Positions 10,253 through 21,659 of a stretch of DNA of 64,000 nucleotides are shown here, in pieces (position 1 is the first letter of the stretch; every line of letters starts with the position of its first letter). Under the pieces are notes generated by a model. That model had not been told where the DNA came from and did not search any database. It was given only the letters and a program-made list of their open reading frames with translations. The stretch comes from Bilabrum cf. latius (Eukaryota; Bigyra: Bicosoecida; Bigyra; Bicosoecida): the NCBI GenBank assembly GCA_965178125.1, contig OZ237748.1:1-64000 (forward strand), in the 5' to 3' direction. The translations under genes and the position numbers were made by a program.

Positions 10253-11597
10253 CAAATTGAACAAGAGTTTAGCTATGAGCAAGTACTATTCGACCTATGC
10301 TGAACAGTTTTCTAGAAATGGTCTGGAAACCAATATATGGGGCTGCCTCCAACACGTCGTCCTACATGTTGTACCAAGCCACATACTCCGTTCCGTAGAT
10401 TGGTTGTTGTACAAGTACTAAGACTTTATGTATCGAGTTGGGATGCGGTCCACAAAGCGTACTGATCCCAATCGTGCACGGACACATCCGGTGACCTGAC
10501 TTGCTGTGGTGACTGCCTGCCAGTGGGCTGATTCCGACGTCCGGGTTATCAATTCCGTCCTAGGATGCCGCCGAAATGTTTCATTGAAACCTACTTAGTA
10601 TCGTAGCCTGAGGTGCCGGTCAGTTGGTCAGCAAAGGAAGTCGCTTGTGCTGGCTGGCACTGAGGAGCAGTGGGGGCTTCAGCATGTCAACTGGAGGACA
10701 GCGATGCCTGCTGCGTAGCGTGTGGAATTAGACTAGATTGAATTGATGTATGAATATGATGCGCCAGCGTTATCAAATCGCGAAGCTGTGCACGGTTCTC
10801 GTATACTTCTGGCAGCTGGAGCACCTGCTAACGTGAGCAAATCTCAAATATTCCCCCAAGTAATGCATAAATCGAACTGATAGCTATGATCAAGTGCAAC
10901 GAAATAATAACTTGCTTGAAACAATGACGAGATTGACCGTATACACTGCTGAGTCTGGCTGCATCGTGAAGCTCAGACGCCGCGCCGCGGCATGCTGGTT
11001 CCGCTGTTCGCGACCGTTTGTGGATTCTGGCGCAACCACACCTCTCCGCGCCACAGACCGGCTCAACTGTCCTGGGGGCTGTTGGGATTCATGTTAATTA
11101 CCATTTACTGCCATACATCGTTGTGTGTTCAAGGTGGAATGCTGCTGTGGCTCTGCTTTGGTCTCGTCTCCTTGGGGCGCGCGATGGCGTTTGCAGACAG
11201 AACAGCTAGGTACCGCATAGCCCGAGTACAACAACCGCCAGGTATTTTGATTCTATTGTATTCATTCAGTTTGTTTGCTTTGTATTTGTGTTAGGTTCTG
11301 GCATCTGAATGGGAAGGTCGCTGGTCTGCTGACGTGCTTGTGCGTTGTCCAGTTTTCATGACAGCACTCAGGTATGCTGCCATGCATCGAGGGGCTATAA
11401 ATTTGTTTTCAATCGTTTCATTCTTTTCCTATGCATTGCAGGCAGCCTTTAGGACCCACCTGTGCTGATGAGACCCTCTCGCCGCTTCTGGCAAACATTG
11501 CATGGAACTGAGCAGATCCGTGCGGTGGGCGAGCAGAGAGTCAGACCGGCCAACCGTATAGGGATCCGTACGGATGGCGGTTGATTCTTTGGTCTCT
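10253..11597. other. Unique intergenic sequence, no gene recognised
   Basis: Downstream of the orphan gene the sequence is less GC-rich and has stops of all kinds in every frame. A short hydrophobic frame around 11,000-11,290 has no upstream support and looks fortuitous. A TATAAAT stands near 11,396 without an obvious downstream gene. No repeat or RNA gene was recognised. Confidence 0.5.
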
Positions 11598-12440
11598 TCA
11601 GGGCAGTCCCAATGATGCGTCCCGTCCCCAGCTCCTGGACTCGGCCTTCGGCGGCACGCCCGTCATCCTCTCACGCGGCTGCCCGCGCACCCTCCCAGCA
11701 CTTAGTCCTTGAGTCGGGCGGGAGCGCGGGTGCGTGCTTCGAGGCAGCGCGTGCCCCCGGGGCGAGAAGGAGCAGGCCAATGACGAGGAGCAGCATCCCG
11801 GGACAGGTGTCTCTGTAGATCCGATCGTCGAGTGTGGAGGTGTGTGTGGCAACACGATGAACCTGATGTCCCAGATCCGCAATGAGGTGGGGCAGGCAGT
11901 GCATGGGGAGCGCAAGCTCCTCGTGCACGCGCTTCATGCCGGCTCGCTGCCATCGGCCGCTGACTTGATCCCCGGGCTCGCGCACTTGTCGCGGCCCGTG
12001 CTGTCTCAGTCACGGACGGGCGAGCTGGATGGAGCACCTGCCCGACGGGGAGACAACCCCCTATTCTCGCGGGCGAAACACAGCAGGGCACACCTCCTTG
12101 GCAAACCCAATTTGCACGACGCGGTTTGGTCCAGACTCGCCGGGTGGGCGTCCATCCCGTGCAGCCCCCTGGGTGCTCGTCACCCACGGGCCGCACTGCC
12201 GAGGAGACCGCGGCCGAGATTCATTGCAAACCAAGCAGACACACATAATCATACACCAAATATGCATTGCCAATCACTTGCACCTCTTGCCGACTGCTTG
12301 CATCCTTGCAACTGGCCCAGATCCGCCTCAGTGCGATCTTGCGACCACTTCGACACTGCGCGGCACCGCCGTCTTTGCGGAACATGTCAACTTCTGCGGA
12401 ACATGTCAACTTTCGCGGCGCCTTACCCTTCCCTGAGATG
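11598..12440. repeat. Subtelomeric segmental duplication, copy 1
   Basis: This segment is closely similar to 22,275-23,060 in the same orientation (shared stretches include GTCATCCTCTCACGCGGCTG and ATTCATTGCAAACCAAGCAG). Similarity decays towards the right end. Copy 2 has 6 extra bases in a GT run (GTGTGTGTGTGTGG). Frames are open on both strands, but the differences between the copies change amino acids freely in each frame tested by eye, so I do not call a gene. Copy 1 abuts telomere array 2, while copy 2 follows a minisatellite. Confidence 0.85.
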
Positions 12441-12446
12441 GTACTG

Positions 12447-13178
12447 TAACCCTAACCCTAACCCTAACCCTAACCCTAACCCTAACCCTAACCCTAACCC
12501 TAACCCTAACCCTAACCCTAACCCTAACCCTAACCCTAACCCTAACCCTAACCCTAACCCTAACCCTAACCCTAACCCTAACCCTAACCCTAACCCTAAC
12601 CCTAACCCTAACCCTAACCCTAACCCTAACCCTAACCCTAACCCTAACCCTAACCCTAACCCTAACCCTAACCCTAACCCTAACCCTAACCCTAACCCTA
12701 ACCCTAACCCTAACCCTAACCCTAACCCTAACCCTAACCCTAACCCTAACCCTAACCCTAACCCTAACCCTAACCCTAACCCTAACCCTAACCCTAACCC
12801 TAACCCTAACCCTAACCCTAACCCTAACCCTAACCCTAACCCTAACCCTAACCCTAACCCTAACCCTAACCCTAACCCTAACCCTAACCCTAACCCTAAC
12901 CCTAACCCTAACCCTAACCCTAACCCTAACCCTAACCCTAACCCTAACCCTAACCCTAACCCTAACCCTAACCCTAACCCTAACCCTAACCCTAACCCTA
13001 ACCCTAACCCTAACCCTAACCCTAACCCTAACCCTAACCCTAACCCTAACCCTAACCCTAACCCTAACCCTAACCCTAACCCTAACCCTAACCCTAACCC
13101 TAACCCTAACCCTAACCCTAACCCTAACCCTAACCCTAACCCTAACCCTAACCCTACCCTAACCCTAACCCTAACCCT
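12447..13178 (+). repeat. Internal telomeric (CCCTAA)n array 2, about 0.73 kb
   Basis: Long, almost perfect CCCTAA array in the same orientation as array 1. It begins after GGTACTGTAA and ends with a one-hexamer slip (ACCCTACCCT near 13,155) and CCCTTCAGG. The left edge lacks the GATA seen at the other four arrays. Confidence 0.97.
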
Positions 13179-13184
13179 TCAGGC

Positions 13185-14651
13185 GTGACGACGTCTCCAC
13201 CAAAGCAGGTCCTGCTGATTTCCCTCGTGGGCCTCCACCAAGACTGCGGGCTGCTCTGCGGGTCTTCGGAGCACTACAACGGGACCAAGAAGGCGGGCAT
13301 CACGGCCTGCGTGGATGCCATGCTGGCGATGGATGAGTCCAAGCTGCCGTCTGGGGTGCTCACGGCGCTGGACCGCCGCCTGTACCCGGCCGCATCAACC
13401 AGCTCCGGCTCGCCAGGCTTCCGCAAGATGAAGCAGCTGCTCATGGGCCTGCGCGACAGCGGCTACTCGGTGACCAAGCACCCCTGGTTTACGGCAGGCA
13501 TGGACAGCCTACGGAAGACCTACAAGGACACGGTCAAATTCATCTGCGACTATGGAGCTGGGACAGCTTCTGTGCGTGCTCGTGGCGGCATGGAGGCTGT
13601 GTTCCAAGTCGTGTTTGACGGGCCGGTCGTGGACTCTGCCGGAGCAGCAGCAGGAGATCGTGGCGGCACTTCACGTGCTGCTGTTCTCGCACCAAGTGGG
13701 CCATCCCGTGCTCGGAAGGGTAAGCGGGCTACTATGGACGACGACGATGACGACGAGGATGGCGCGGACTACAGTGCCTTCACGGCCCGCATGAAACAGG
13801 GACAGAAACAGGGACAGCATGATCCGGACGACTCAGAGTTCAGCGTGTCCAGCGACTCATAGACCGATCGGCTGAACAACGAGCTACTCGGCCCCAAGCG
13901 AGCGGCGGAGGCCGAGAGAAAGGCCAAGGCAAAGGCCAAGCTCAGGGCCAGGACCAAGGCCGCGGGCAAGTCGAAGGGCAAGTCGAAGGGCAAGTCGAAG
14001 GGCAAGGGTGCCCGATCGGCAGAGCCGAAGAGCAGGCATGCTGAAGCCGCGCCTCCGGCTAAGATGCAGCCCAAGCGATTGCCCGTCCTCCAGCCGGGCT
14101 ATGGCGGAGGAGCTCGCCGCGCCAATGACCAGGAGAAGAGGGGAGCAAGTGGCGCAAGGAGTGGAGCAGCAGCATCACTGCCTCGACAGGACTCTGAAGA
14201 AGATGAAGAGGAGATCGGTGGTCGGTACCACGCAGACGCAGCCAGAGAGCAGGACGAGGATGAAGCTCCGATAGGGCTCGTGCAGCAGGACGAGGAGGAT
14301 CAGGACGAGCTGGATGAGGAGGAAGAGAACGAGGCCCAGAACCAGCAAGACGACTCTGAGAACGACGGTGGAGTGGAGGACAACGGCTTCACCGACTAGC
14401 AGCGGCACCTGGTGGACCGCATCCTCGCTGCCTGCGATGACATCGCGCTGGGCGTCAGCCGGACTCTCGACGACATGGTCGAGGACGTGGAGGAAACAAT
14501 TCAAGAGAGGGACCACGGAATTGGCACGTTCGCTGACCTGATGACGGCCCTCGAGAAGACGGCGGAAGGAGATCTCAATGCGGAAGCCGTGGACGCTGTG
14601 GAGGCGCTCCTGGCAGCTGTCGGTGCGGAACCCTCCTCCGATGACGAGTGA
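13185..14651 (+). CDS. Acidic protein with Lys/Ala/Gly tract, two in-frame UAG, 5' end uncertain
   Basis: The frame runs from the edge of telomere array 2 to TGA at 14,649-14,651, with TAG at 13,860 and 14,397 as the only interruptions. The first ATG is at 13,320. The upstream part may follow a splice acceptor (TTCAG at about 13,177-13,181), which would place the telomere array inside or beside an intron. Features are a helical N-terminal region ([16 protein letters not shown]), a poly-Asp patch, a basic [13 protein letters not shown] tract near 13,975, a long Glu/Asp region (14,200-14,390) and a helical C-terminus ([19 protein letters not shown]). Alternating acidic and basic tracts suggest a nuclear or chromatin-associated protein, but no domain is recognised. 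A second frame at about 13,550-13,720 also looks protein-like ([16 protein letters not shown]), so a frameshift or alternative exon cannot be excluded. Confidence 0.6.
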
Positions 14652-14892
14652 AAAGCAGCCAATCGGATGGCAATTGAGGTCAGTGGCAACTGGGCCAGCT
14701 TGTGAGAGGGGCTTGCCAAAGTTCCGGCCAGTGACCCGTTAGGACAGGCGGTAGGAGCCAGGAGGCATTCAATTTAGTCTTGACTATAAGCCAACAGCTA
14801 CCTGCTATCAATGCAATCAAACAACATAATTGTATCCATCACATCTACATTAAAAAATGCATATCATACAGACATGTCCCCAACACTTAAAC

Positions 14893-17496
14893 ATATCGGC
14901 GCCGCGCGAGTAAAACGGAATCTGAGGTACAAATGGATCATGCTATGCCCCTGCCCCTTCCAAATGCAGTTTGAATCATCTTCATATCTGCCGTGGTTGC
15001 CGAGATCTCAATTCCGAATTTTGGCCTTTGAAAATCTTCAATTGACCATATCGGCGCCGCGCGAGTAAAACGGAATCTGAGGTACAAATGGATCATGCTA
15101 TGCCCCTGCCCCTTCCAAATGCAGTTTGAATCATCTTCATATCTGCCGTGGTTGCCGAGATCTCAATTCCGAATTTTGGCCTTTGAAAATCTTCAATTGA
15201 CCATATCGGCGCCGCGCGAGTAAAACGGAATCTGAGGTACAAATGGATCATGCTATGCCCCTGCCCCTTCCAAATGCAGTTTGAATCATCTTCATATCTG
15301 CCGTGGTTGCCGAGATCTCAATTCCGAATTTTGGCCTTTGAAAATCTTCAATTGACCATATCGGCGCCGCGCGAGTAAAACGGAATCTGAGGTACAAATG
15401 GATCATGCTATGCCCCTGCCCCTTCCAAATGCAGTTTGAATCATCTTCATATCTGCCGTGGTTGCCGAGATCTCAATTCCGAATTTTGGCCTTTGAAAAT
15501 CTTCAATTGACCATATCGGCGCCGCGCGAGTAAAACGGAATCTGAGGTACAAATGGATCATGCTATGCCCCTGCCCCTTCCAAATGCAGTTTGAATCATC
15601 TTCATATCTGCCGTGGTTGCCGAGATCTCAATTCCGAATTTTGGCCTTTGAAAATCTTCAATTGACCATATCGGCGCCGCGCGAGTAAAACGGAATCTGA
15701 GGTACAAATGGATCATGCTATGCCCCTGCCCCTTCCAAATGCAGTTTGAATCATCTTCATATCTGCCGTGGTTGCCGAGATCTCAATTCCGAATTTTGGC
15801 CTTTGAAAATCTTCAATTGACCATATCGGCGCCGCGCGAGTAAAACGGAATCTGAGGTACAAATGGATCATGCTATGCCCCTGCCCCTTCCAAATGCAGT
15901 TTGAATCATCTTCATATCTGCCGTGGTTGCCGAGATCTCAATTCCGAATTTTGGCCTTTGAAAATCTTCAATTGACCATATCGGCGCCGCGCGAGTAAAA
16001 CGGAATCTGAGGTACAAATGGATCATGCTATGCCCCTGCCCCTTCCAAATGCAGTTTGAATCATCTTCATATCTGCCGTGGTTGCCGAGATCTCAATTCC
16101 GAATTTTGGCCTTTGAAAATCTTCAATTGACCATATCGGCGCCGCGCGAGTAAAACGGAATCTGAGGTACAAATGGATCATGCTATGCCCCTGCCCCTTC
16201 CAAATGCAGTTTGAATCATCTTCATATCTGCCGTGGTTGCCGAGATCTCAATTCCGAATTTTGGCCTTTGAAAATCTTCAATTGACCATATCGGCGCCGC
16301 GCGAGTAAAACGGAATCTGAGGTACAAATGGATCATGCTATGCCCCTGCCCCTTCCAAATGCAGTTTGAATCATCTTCATATCTGCCGTGGTTGCCGAGA
16401 TCTCAATTCCGAATTTTGGCCTTTGAAAATCTTCAATTGACCATATCGGCGCCGCGCGAGTAAAACGGAATCTGAGGTACAAATGGATCATGCTATGCCC
16501 CTGCCCCTTCCAAATGCAGTTTGAATCATCTTCATATCTGCCGTGGTTGCCGAGATCTCAATTCCGAATTTTGGCCTTTGAAAATCTTCAATTGACCATA
16601 TCGGCGCCGCGCGAGTAAAACGGAATCTGAGGTACAAATGGATCATGCTATGCCCCTGCCCCTTCCAAATGCAGTTTGAATCATCTTCATATCTGCCGTG
16701 GTTGCCGAGATCTCAATTCCGAATTTTGGCCTTTGAAAATCTTCAATTGACCATATCGGCGCCGCGCGAGTAAAACGGAATCTGAGGTACAAATGGATCA
16801 TGCTATGCCCCTGCCCCTTCCAAATGCAGTTTGAATCATCTTCATATCTGCCGTGGTTGCCGAGATCTCAATTCCGAATTTTGGCCTTTGAAAATCTTCA
16901 ATTGACCATATCGGCGCCGCGCGAGTAAAACGGAATCTGAGGTACAAATGGATCATGCTATGCCCCTGCCCCTTCCAAATGCAGTTTGAATCATCTTCAT
17001 ATCTGCCGTGGTTGCCGAGATCTCAATTCCGAATTTTGGCCTTTGAAAATCTTCAATTGACCATATCGGCGCCGCGCGAGTAAAACGGAATCTGAGGTAC
17101 AAATGGATCATGCTATGCCCCTGCCCCTTCCAAATGCAGTTTGAATCATCTTCATATCTGCCGTGGTTGCCGAGATCTCAATTCCGAATTTTGGCCTTTG
17201 AAAATCTTCAATTGACCATATCGGCGCCGCGCGAGTAAAACGGAATCTGAGGTACAAATGGATCATGCTATGCCCCTGCCCCTTCCAAATGCAGTTTGAA
17301 TCATCTTCATATCTGCCGTGGTTGCCGAGATCTCAATTCCGAATTTTGGCCTTTGAAAATCTTCAATTGACCATATCGGCGCCGCGCGAGTAAAACGGAA
17401 TCTGAGGTACAAATGGATCATGCTATGCCCCTGCCCCTTCCAAATGCAGTTTGAATCATCTTCATATCTGCCGTGGTTGCCGAGATCTCAATTCCA
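14893..17496. repeat. 155-bp satellite array, about 16.8 copies
   Basis: Units start with ATATCGGCGCCGCGCGAG at 14,893, 15,048, 15,203 and so on to 17,373, exactly 155 bp apart and almost identical. The last unit is cut near 17,496, where CCAAATTTTAATGC replaces the usual CCGAATTTTGGCC. Homogeneity of this degree indicates recent amplification or gene conversion. It lies between the gene at 13.2 kb and telomere array 3. The 240 bases before it (14,652-14,892) hold no recognised feature. Confidence 0.97.
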
Positions 17497-17504
17497 AATT
17501 TTAA

Positions 17505-17567
17505 TGCAAAAAATGAAGATGAAATTTTTTTTTCCCCGACCCTGTCCCTGACTTTAAATTAGATACC
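17505..17567. repeat. Pre-telomeric boundary motif, copy 1 (copy 2 at about 18,192-18,243)
   Basis: Both copies read GAAGATGAAA, a T-rich run, CCCCGACCCTGTCCCTGAC and TTTA(A/T)ATTAGATA, and pass directly into CCCTAA repeats. Two near-identical 50- to 60-base boundaries at two separate telomere arrays mean the arrays and their left flank were duplicated or formed as a unit. Confidence 0.85.
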
Positions 17568-17754
17568 CTAACCCTAACCCTAACCCTAACCCTAACCCTA
17601 ACCCTAACCCTAACCCTAACCCTAACCCTAACCCTAACCCTAACCCTAACCCTAACCCTAACCCTAACCCTAACCCTAACCCTAACCCTAACCCTAACCC
17701 TAACCCTAACCCTAACCCTAACCCTAACCCTAACCCTAACCCTAACCCTAACCC
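17568..17754 (+). repeat. Internal telomeric (CCCTAA)n array 3, about 0.19 kb
   Basis: Perfect CCCTAA hexamers starting at TTAGATACCCTAA and ending at CCCCGCGCGACC. Same orientation as the other arrays, and the shortest of the five. Confidence 0.97.
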
Positions 17755-18191
17755 CGCGCGACCAAAACGGAACCTGGGGAACATTTGCCCCATGTTGTGC
17801 CCCCAGGCCGTCCCAATGCCGTTTCAACGGTCTTCATATCTCCTGTGGTTGCCGAGATCCTATGTCGTATTTTTGCAGCATGTAAATCTTCATCGAGCCA
17901 TATCGGCGCCGCGCGACCAAAACGGAACCTGGGGAACATTTGCCCCATGTTCGGCCCCCAGGCCGTCCCAATGCCGTTTCAACGGTCTTCATATCTCCTG
18001 TGGTAGCCGAGATCCTATGTCGTATTTTTGCAGCATGTAAATCTTCATCGAGCCATATCGGCGCCGCGCGACCAAAACGGAACCTGGGGAACATTTGCCC
18101 CATGTTGTGCACCCAGGCCGACCCAATGCCGTTTCAACGGTCTTCATATCTCCTGTGGTTGCCGAGATCCTATGTCGTATTTTTTCGACAA
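17755..18191. repeat. Diverged 155-bp satellite subfamily, about 2.8 copies
   Basis: Units share the box GGCGCCGCGCGA and the sentence-like order of the 17-copy array (AAAACGGAA, then TTCATATCT, then GGTTGCCGAGATC) but differ at many positions, for example GCGCGACCAAAACGG instead of GCGCGAGTAAAACGG. Starts are at 17,756, 17,911 and 18,066, again 155 bp apart. Equal period with diverged sequence shows two subfamilies of one satellite. Confidence 0.92.
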
Positions 18192-18243
18192 ATATTGAAG
18201 ATGAAAATATTTTTTCCCCGACCCTGTCCCTGACTTTATATTA

Positions 18244-19257
18244 GATACCCTAACCCTAACCCTAACCCTAACCCTAACCCTAACCCTAACCCTAACCCTA
18301 ACCCTAACCCTAACCCTAACCCTAACCCTAACCCTAACCCTAACCCTAACCCTAACCCTAACCCTAACCCTAACCCTAACCCTAACCCTAACCCTAACCC
18401 TAACCCTAACCCTAACCCTAACCCTAACCCTAACCCTAACCCTAACCCTAACCCTAACCCTAACCCTAACCCTAACCCTAACCCTAACCCTAACCCTAAC
18501 CCTAACCCTAACCCTAACCCTAACCCTAACCCTAACCCTAACCCTAACCCTAACCCTAACCCTAACCCTAACCCTAACCCTAACCCTAACCCTAACCCTA
18601 ACCCTAACCCTAACCCTAACCCTAACCCTAACCCTAACCCTAACCCTAACCCTAACCCTAACCCTAACCCTAACCCTAACCCTAACCCTAACCCTAACCC
18701 TAACCCTAACCCTAACCCTAACCCTAACCCTAACCCTAACCCTAACCCTAACCCTAACCCTAACCCTAACCCTAACCCTAACCCTAACCCTAACCCTAAC
18801 CCTAACCCTAACCCTAACCCTAACCCTAACCCTAACCCTAACCCTAACCCTAACCCTAACCCTAACCCTAACCCTAACCCTAACCCTAACCCTAACCCTA
18901 ACCCTAACCCTAACCCTAACCCTAACCCTAACCCTAACCCTAACCCTAACCCTAACCCTAACCCTAACCCTAACCCTAACCCTAACCCTAACCCTAACCC
19001 TAACCCTAACCCTAACCCTAACCCTAACCCTAACCCTAACCCTAACCCTAACCCTAACCCTAACCCTAACCCTAACCCCTAACCCTAACCCTAACCCTAA
19101 CCCTAACCCTAACCCTAACCCTAACCCTAACCCTAACCCTAACCCTAACCCTAACCCTAACCCTAACCCTAACCCTAACCCTAACCCTAACCCTAACCCT
19201 AACCCTAACCCTAACCCTAACCCTAACCCTAACCCTAACCCTAACCCTAACCCTTAC
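18244..19257 (+). repeat. Internal telomeric (CCCTAA)n array 4, about 1.0 kb
   Basis: Long CCCTAA array with one extra C near 19,077, ending in CCCTTACCTAAAAAAACCC. Same orientation as the others. The left boundary is the shared pre-telomeric motif. Confidence 0.97.
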
Positions 19258-19297
19258 CTAAAAAAACCCTAGCACATGCTTTGAATGGCCAACTCTT

Positions 19298-20804
19298 TGC
19301 CGGAACACATGCAATCGCTGCGTTTCAAGTGTCTAATCGTATGTACACATCGCGGGGCACACAATGGTGTCTATACATATCGACTCCGGATCCACCCCAT
19401 GGCGGCACACGGCCCTGACGGATTTCACTGACCCTGCGGAACCGCGGCGCCGCGGTACCTGACACCACCTGATGTGTGTTCCCCGGGTGGCATGGACCCC
19501 GATACATCTGCTGCATCGAGAACCAAACATCAAACGCTCATCTGTAGACCTGGACACGCCCGAACGCATAGGTCGGATCTCCGACTGATTTTGGAGATCC
19601 GACCTGCGCAAAATGGTCGGATGTCCTCCATATCTCGGCCGGAACACCTGCAATCGCTGCGTTTCAAGTGTCTAATCGTATGTACACATCGCGGGGCACA
19701 CAATGGTGTCTATGCATATCGACTCCGGATCCACCCCATGGCGGCACACGGCCCTGACGGATTTCACTGACCCTGCGGAACCGCGGCGCCGCGGTACCTG
19801 ACACCACCTGATGTGTGTTCCCCGGGTGGCATGGACCCCGATACATCTGCTGCATCGAAAACCAAACATCAAACGCTCATCTGTAGACCTGGACACGCCC
19901 GAACGCATAGGTCGGATCTCCGACTGATTTTGGAGATCCGACCTGCGCAAAATGGTCGGATGTCCTCCATATCTCGGCCGGAACACATGCAATCGCTGCG
20001 TTTCAAGTGTCGAATCGTATGTACACATCGCGGGGCACACAATGGTGTCTATACATATCGACTCCGGATCCACCCCATGGCGGGACATGGCCCTGACGGA
20101 TTTCACTGACCCTGCGGAACCGCGGCGCCGCGGTACCTGACACCACCTGGTGTGTGTTCCCCGGGTGGCATGGACCCCGATACATCTGCTGCATCGAAAA
20201 CCAAACATCAAACGCTCATCTGTAGACCTGGACACGCCCGAACGCATAGGTCGGATCTCCGACTGATTTTGGAGATCCGACCTGCGCAAAATGGTCGGAT
20301 GTCCTCCATATCTCGGCCGGAACACCTGCAATCGCTGCGTTTCAAGTGTCTAATCGTATGTACACATCGCGGGGCACACAATGGTGTCTATACATATCGA
20401 CTCCGGATCCACCCCATGGCGGGACACGGCCCTGACGGATTTCACTGACCCTGCGGAACCGCGGCGCCGCGGTACCTGACACCACCTGGTGTGTGTTCCC
20501 CGGGTGGCATGGACCCCGATACATCTGCTGCATCGAAAACCAAACATCAAACGCTCATCTGTAGACCTGCCCGAACGCATAGGTCGGATCTCCGACTGAT
20601 TTTGGAGATCCGACCTGCGCAAAATGGTCGGATGTCCTCCATATCTCGGCCGGAACACATGCAATCGCTGCGTTTCAAGTGTCTAATCGTATGTACACAT
20701 CGCGGGGCACACAATGGTGTCTATACATATCGACTCCGGATCCACCCCATGGCGGCACACGGCCCTGACGGATTTCACTGACCCTGCGGAACCGCGGCGC
20801 CGCG
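19298..20804. repeat. 339-bp subtelomeric tandem repeat, about 4.4 copies, with palindromes
   Basis: Units are 339 bp apart (marker CAATCGCTGCGTTTCAAGTG recurs), except one 6-bp deletion in the fourth unit (GACCTGCCCGAACG instead of GACCTGGACACGCCCGAACG). Each complete unit carries a perfect 16-bp palindrome ACCGCGGCGCCGCGGT and a 12-bp inverted repeat GGTCGGATCTCC / GGAGATCCGACC with a 10-base spacer. No coding is inferred; the frames repeat with the unit. Confidence 0.95.
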
Positions 20805-20939
20805 GAGAGTTATGACCCGATTCGGAGTTGTAACCTAGGTTTCAAAGCATGCCCAATCAGAATATATTGATCTTGTTCCCTGAGCCGCGCTTGCGTAAAA
20901 GCCGAAAATGGCCAACCCTAAGTATAAGTTGACCCCCTG

Positions 20940-21647
20940 ATACCCTAACCCTAACCCTAACCCTAACCCTAACCCTAACCCTAACCCTAACCCTAACCCT
21001 AACCCTAACCCTAACCCTAACCCTAACCCTAACCCTAACCCTAACCCTAACCCTAACCCTAACCCTAACCCTAACCCTAACCCTAACCCTAACCCTAACC
21101 CTAACCCTAACCCTAACCCTAACCCTAACCCTAACCCTAACCCTAACCCTAACCCTAACCCTAACCCTAACCCTAACCCTAACCCTAACCCTAACCCTAA
21201 CCCTAACCCTAACCCTAACCCTAACCCTAACCCTAACCCTAACCCTAACCCTAACCCTAACCCTAACCCTAACCCTAACCCTAACCCTAACCCTAACCCT
21301 AACCCTAACCCTAACCCTAACCCTAACCCTAACCCTAACCCTAACCCTAACCCTAACCCTAACCCTAACCCTAACCCTAACCCTAACCCTAACCCTAACC
21401 CTAACCCTAACCCTAACCCTAACCCTAACCCTAACCCTAACCCTAACCCTAACCCTAACCCTAACCCTAACCCTAACCCTAACCCTAACCCTAACCCTAA
21501 CCCTAACCCTAACCCTAACCCTAACCCTAACCCTAACCCTAACCCTAACCCTAACCCTAACCCTAACCCTAACCCTAACCCTAACCCTAACCCTAACCCT
21601 AACCCTAACCCTAACCCTAACCCTAACCCTAACCCTAACCCTAACCT
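20940..21647 (+). repeat. Internal telomeric (CCCTAA)n array 5, about 0.7 kb
   Basis: Perfect CCCTAA hexamers between CCCCCTGATA and CCTAAAAACCAAG, in the same orientation as the four others. About 130 bases of unique AT-richer sequence separate it from the 339-bp repeats. Confidence 0.97.
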
Positions 21648-21659
21648 AAAAACCAAGCA

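Noticed and set aside
11671-12196. Minus-strand frame with a hydrophobic C-terminal helix ([14 protein letters not shown]), first thought to be a SNARE-like tail-anchored protein
   Set aside because: The second copy at 22.3-22.7 kb differs mainly by amino-acid-changing bases and a dipeptide insertion, so no coding constraint is visible, and the SNARE heptad pattern is weak.
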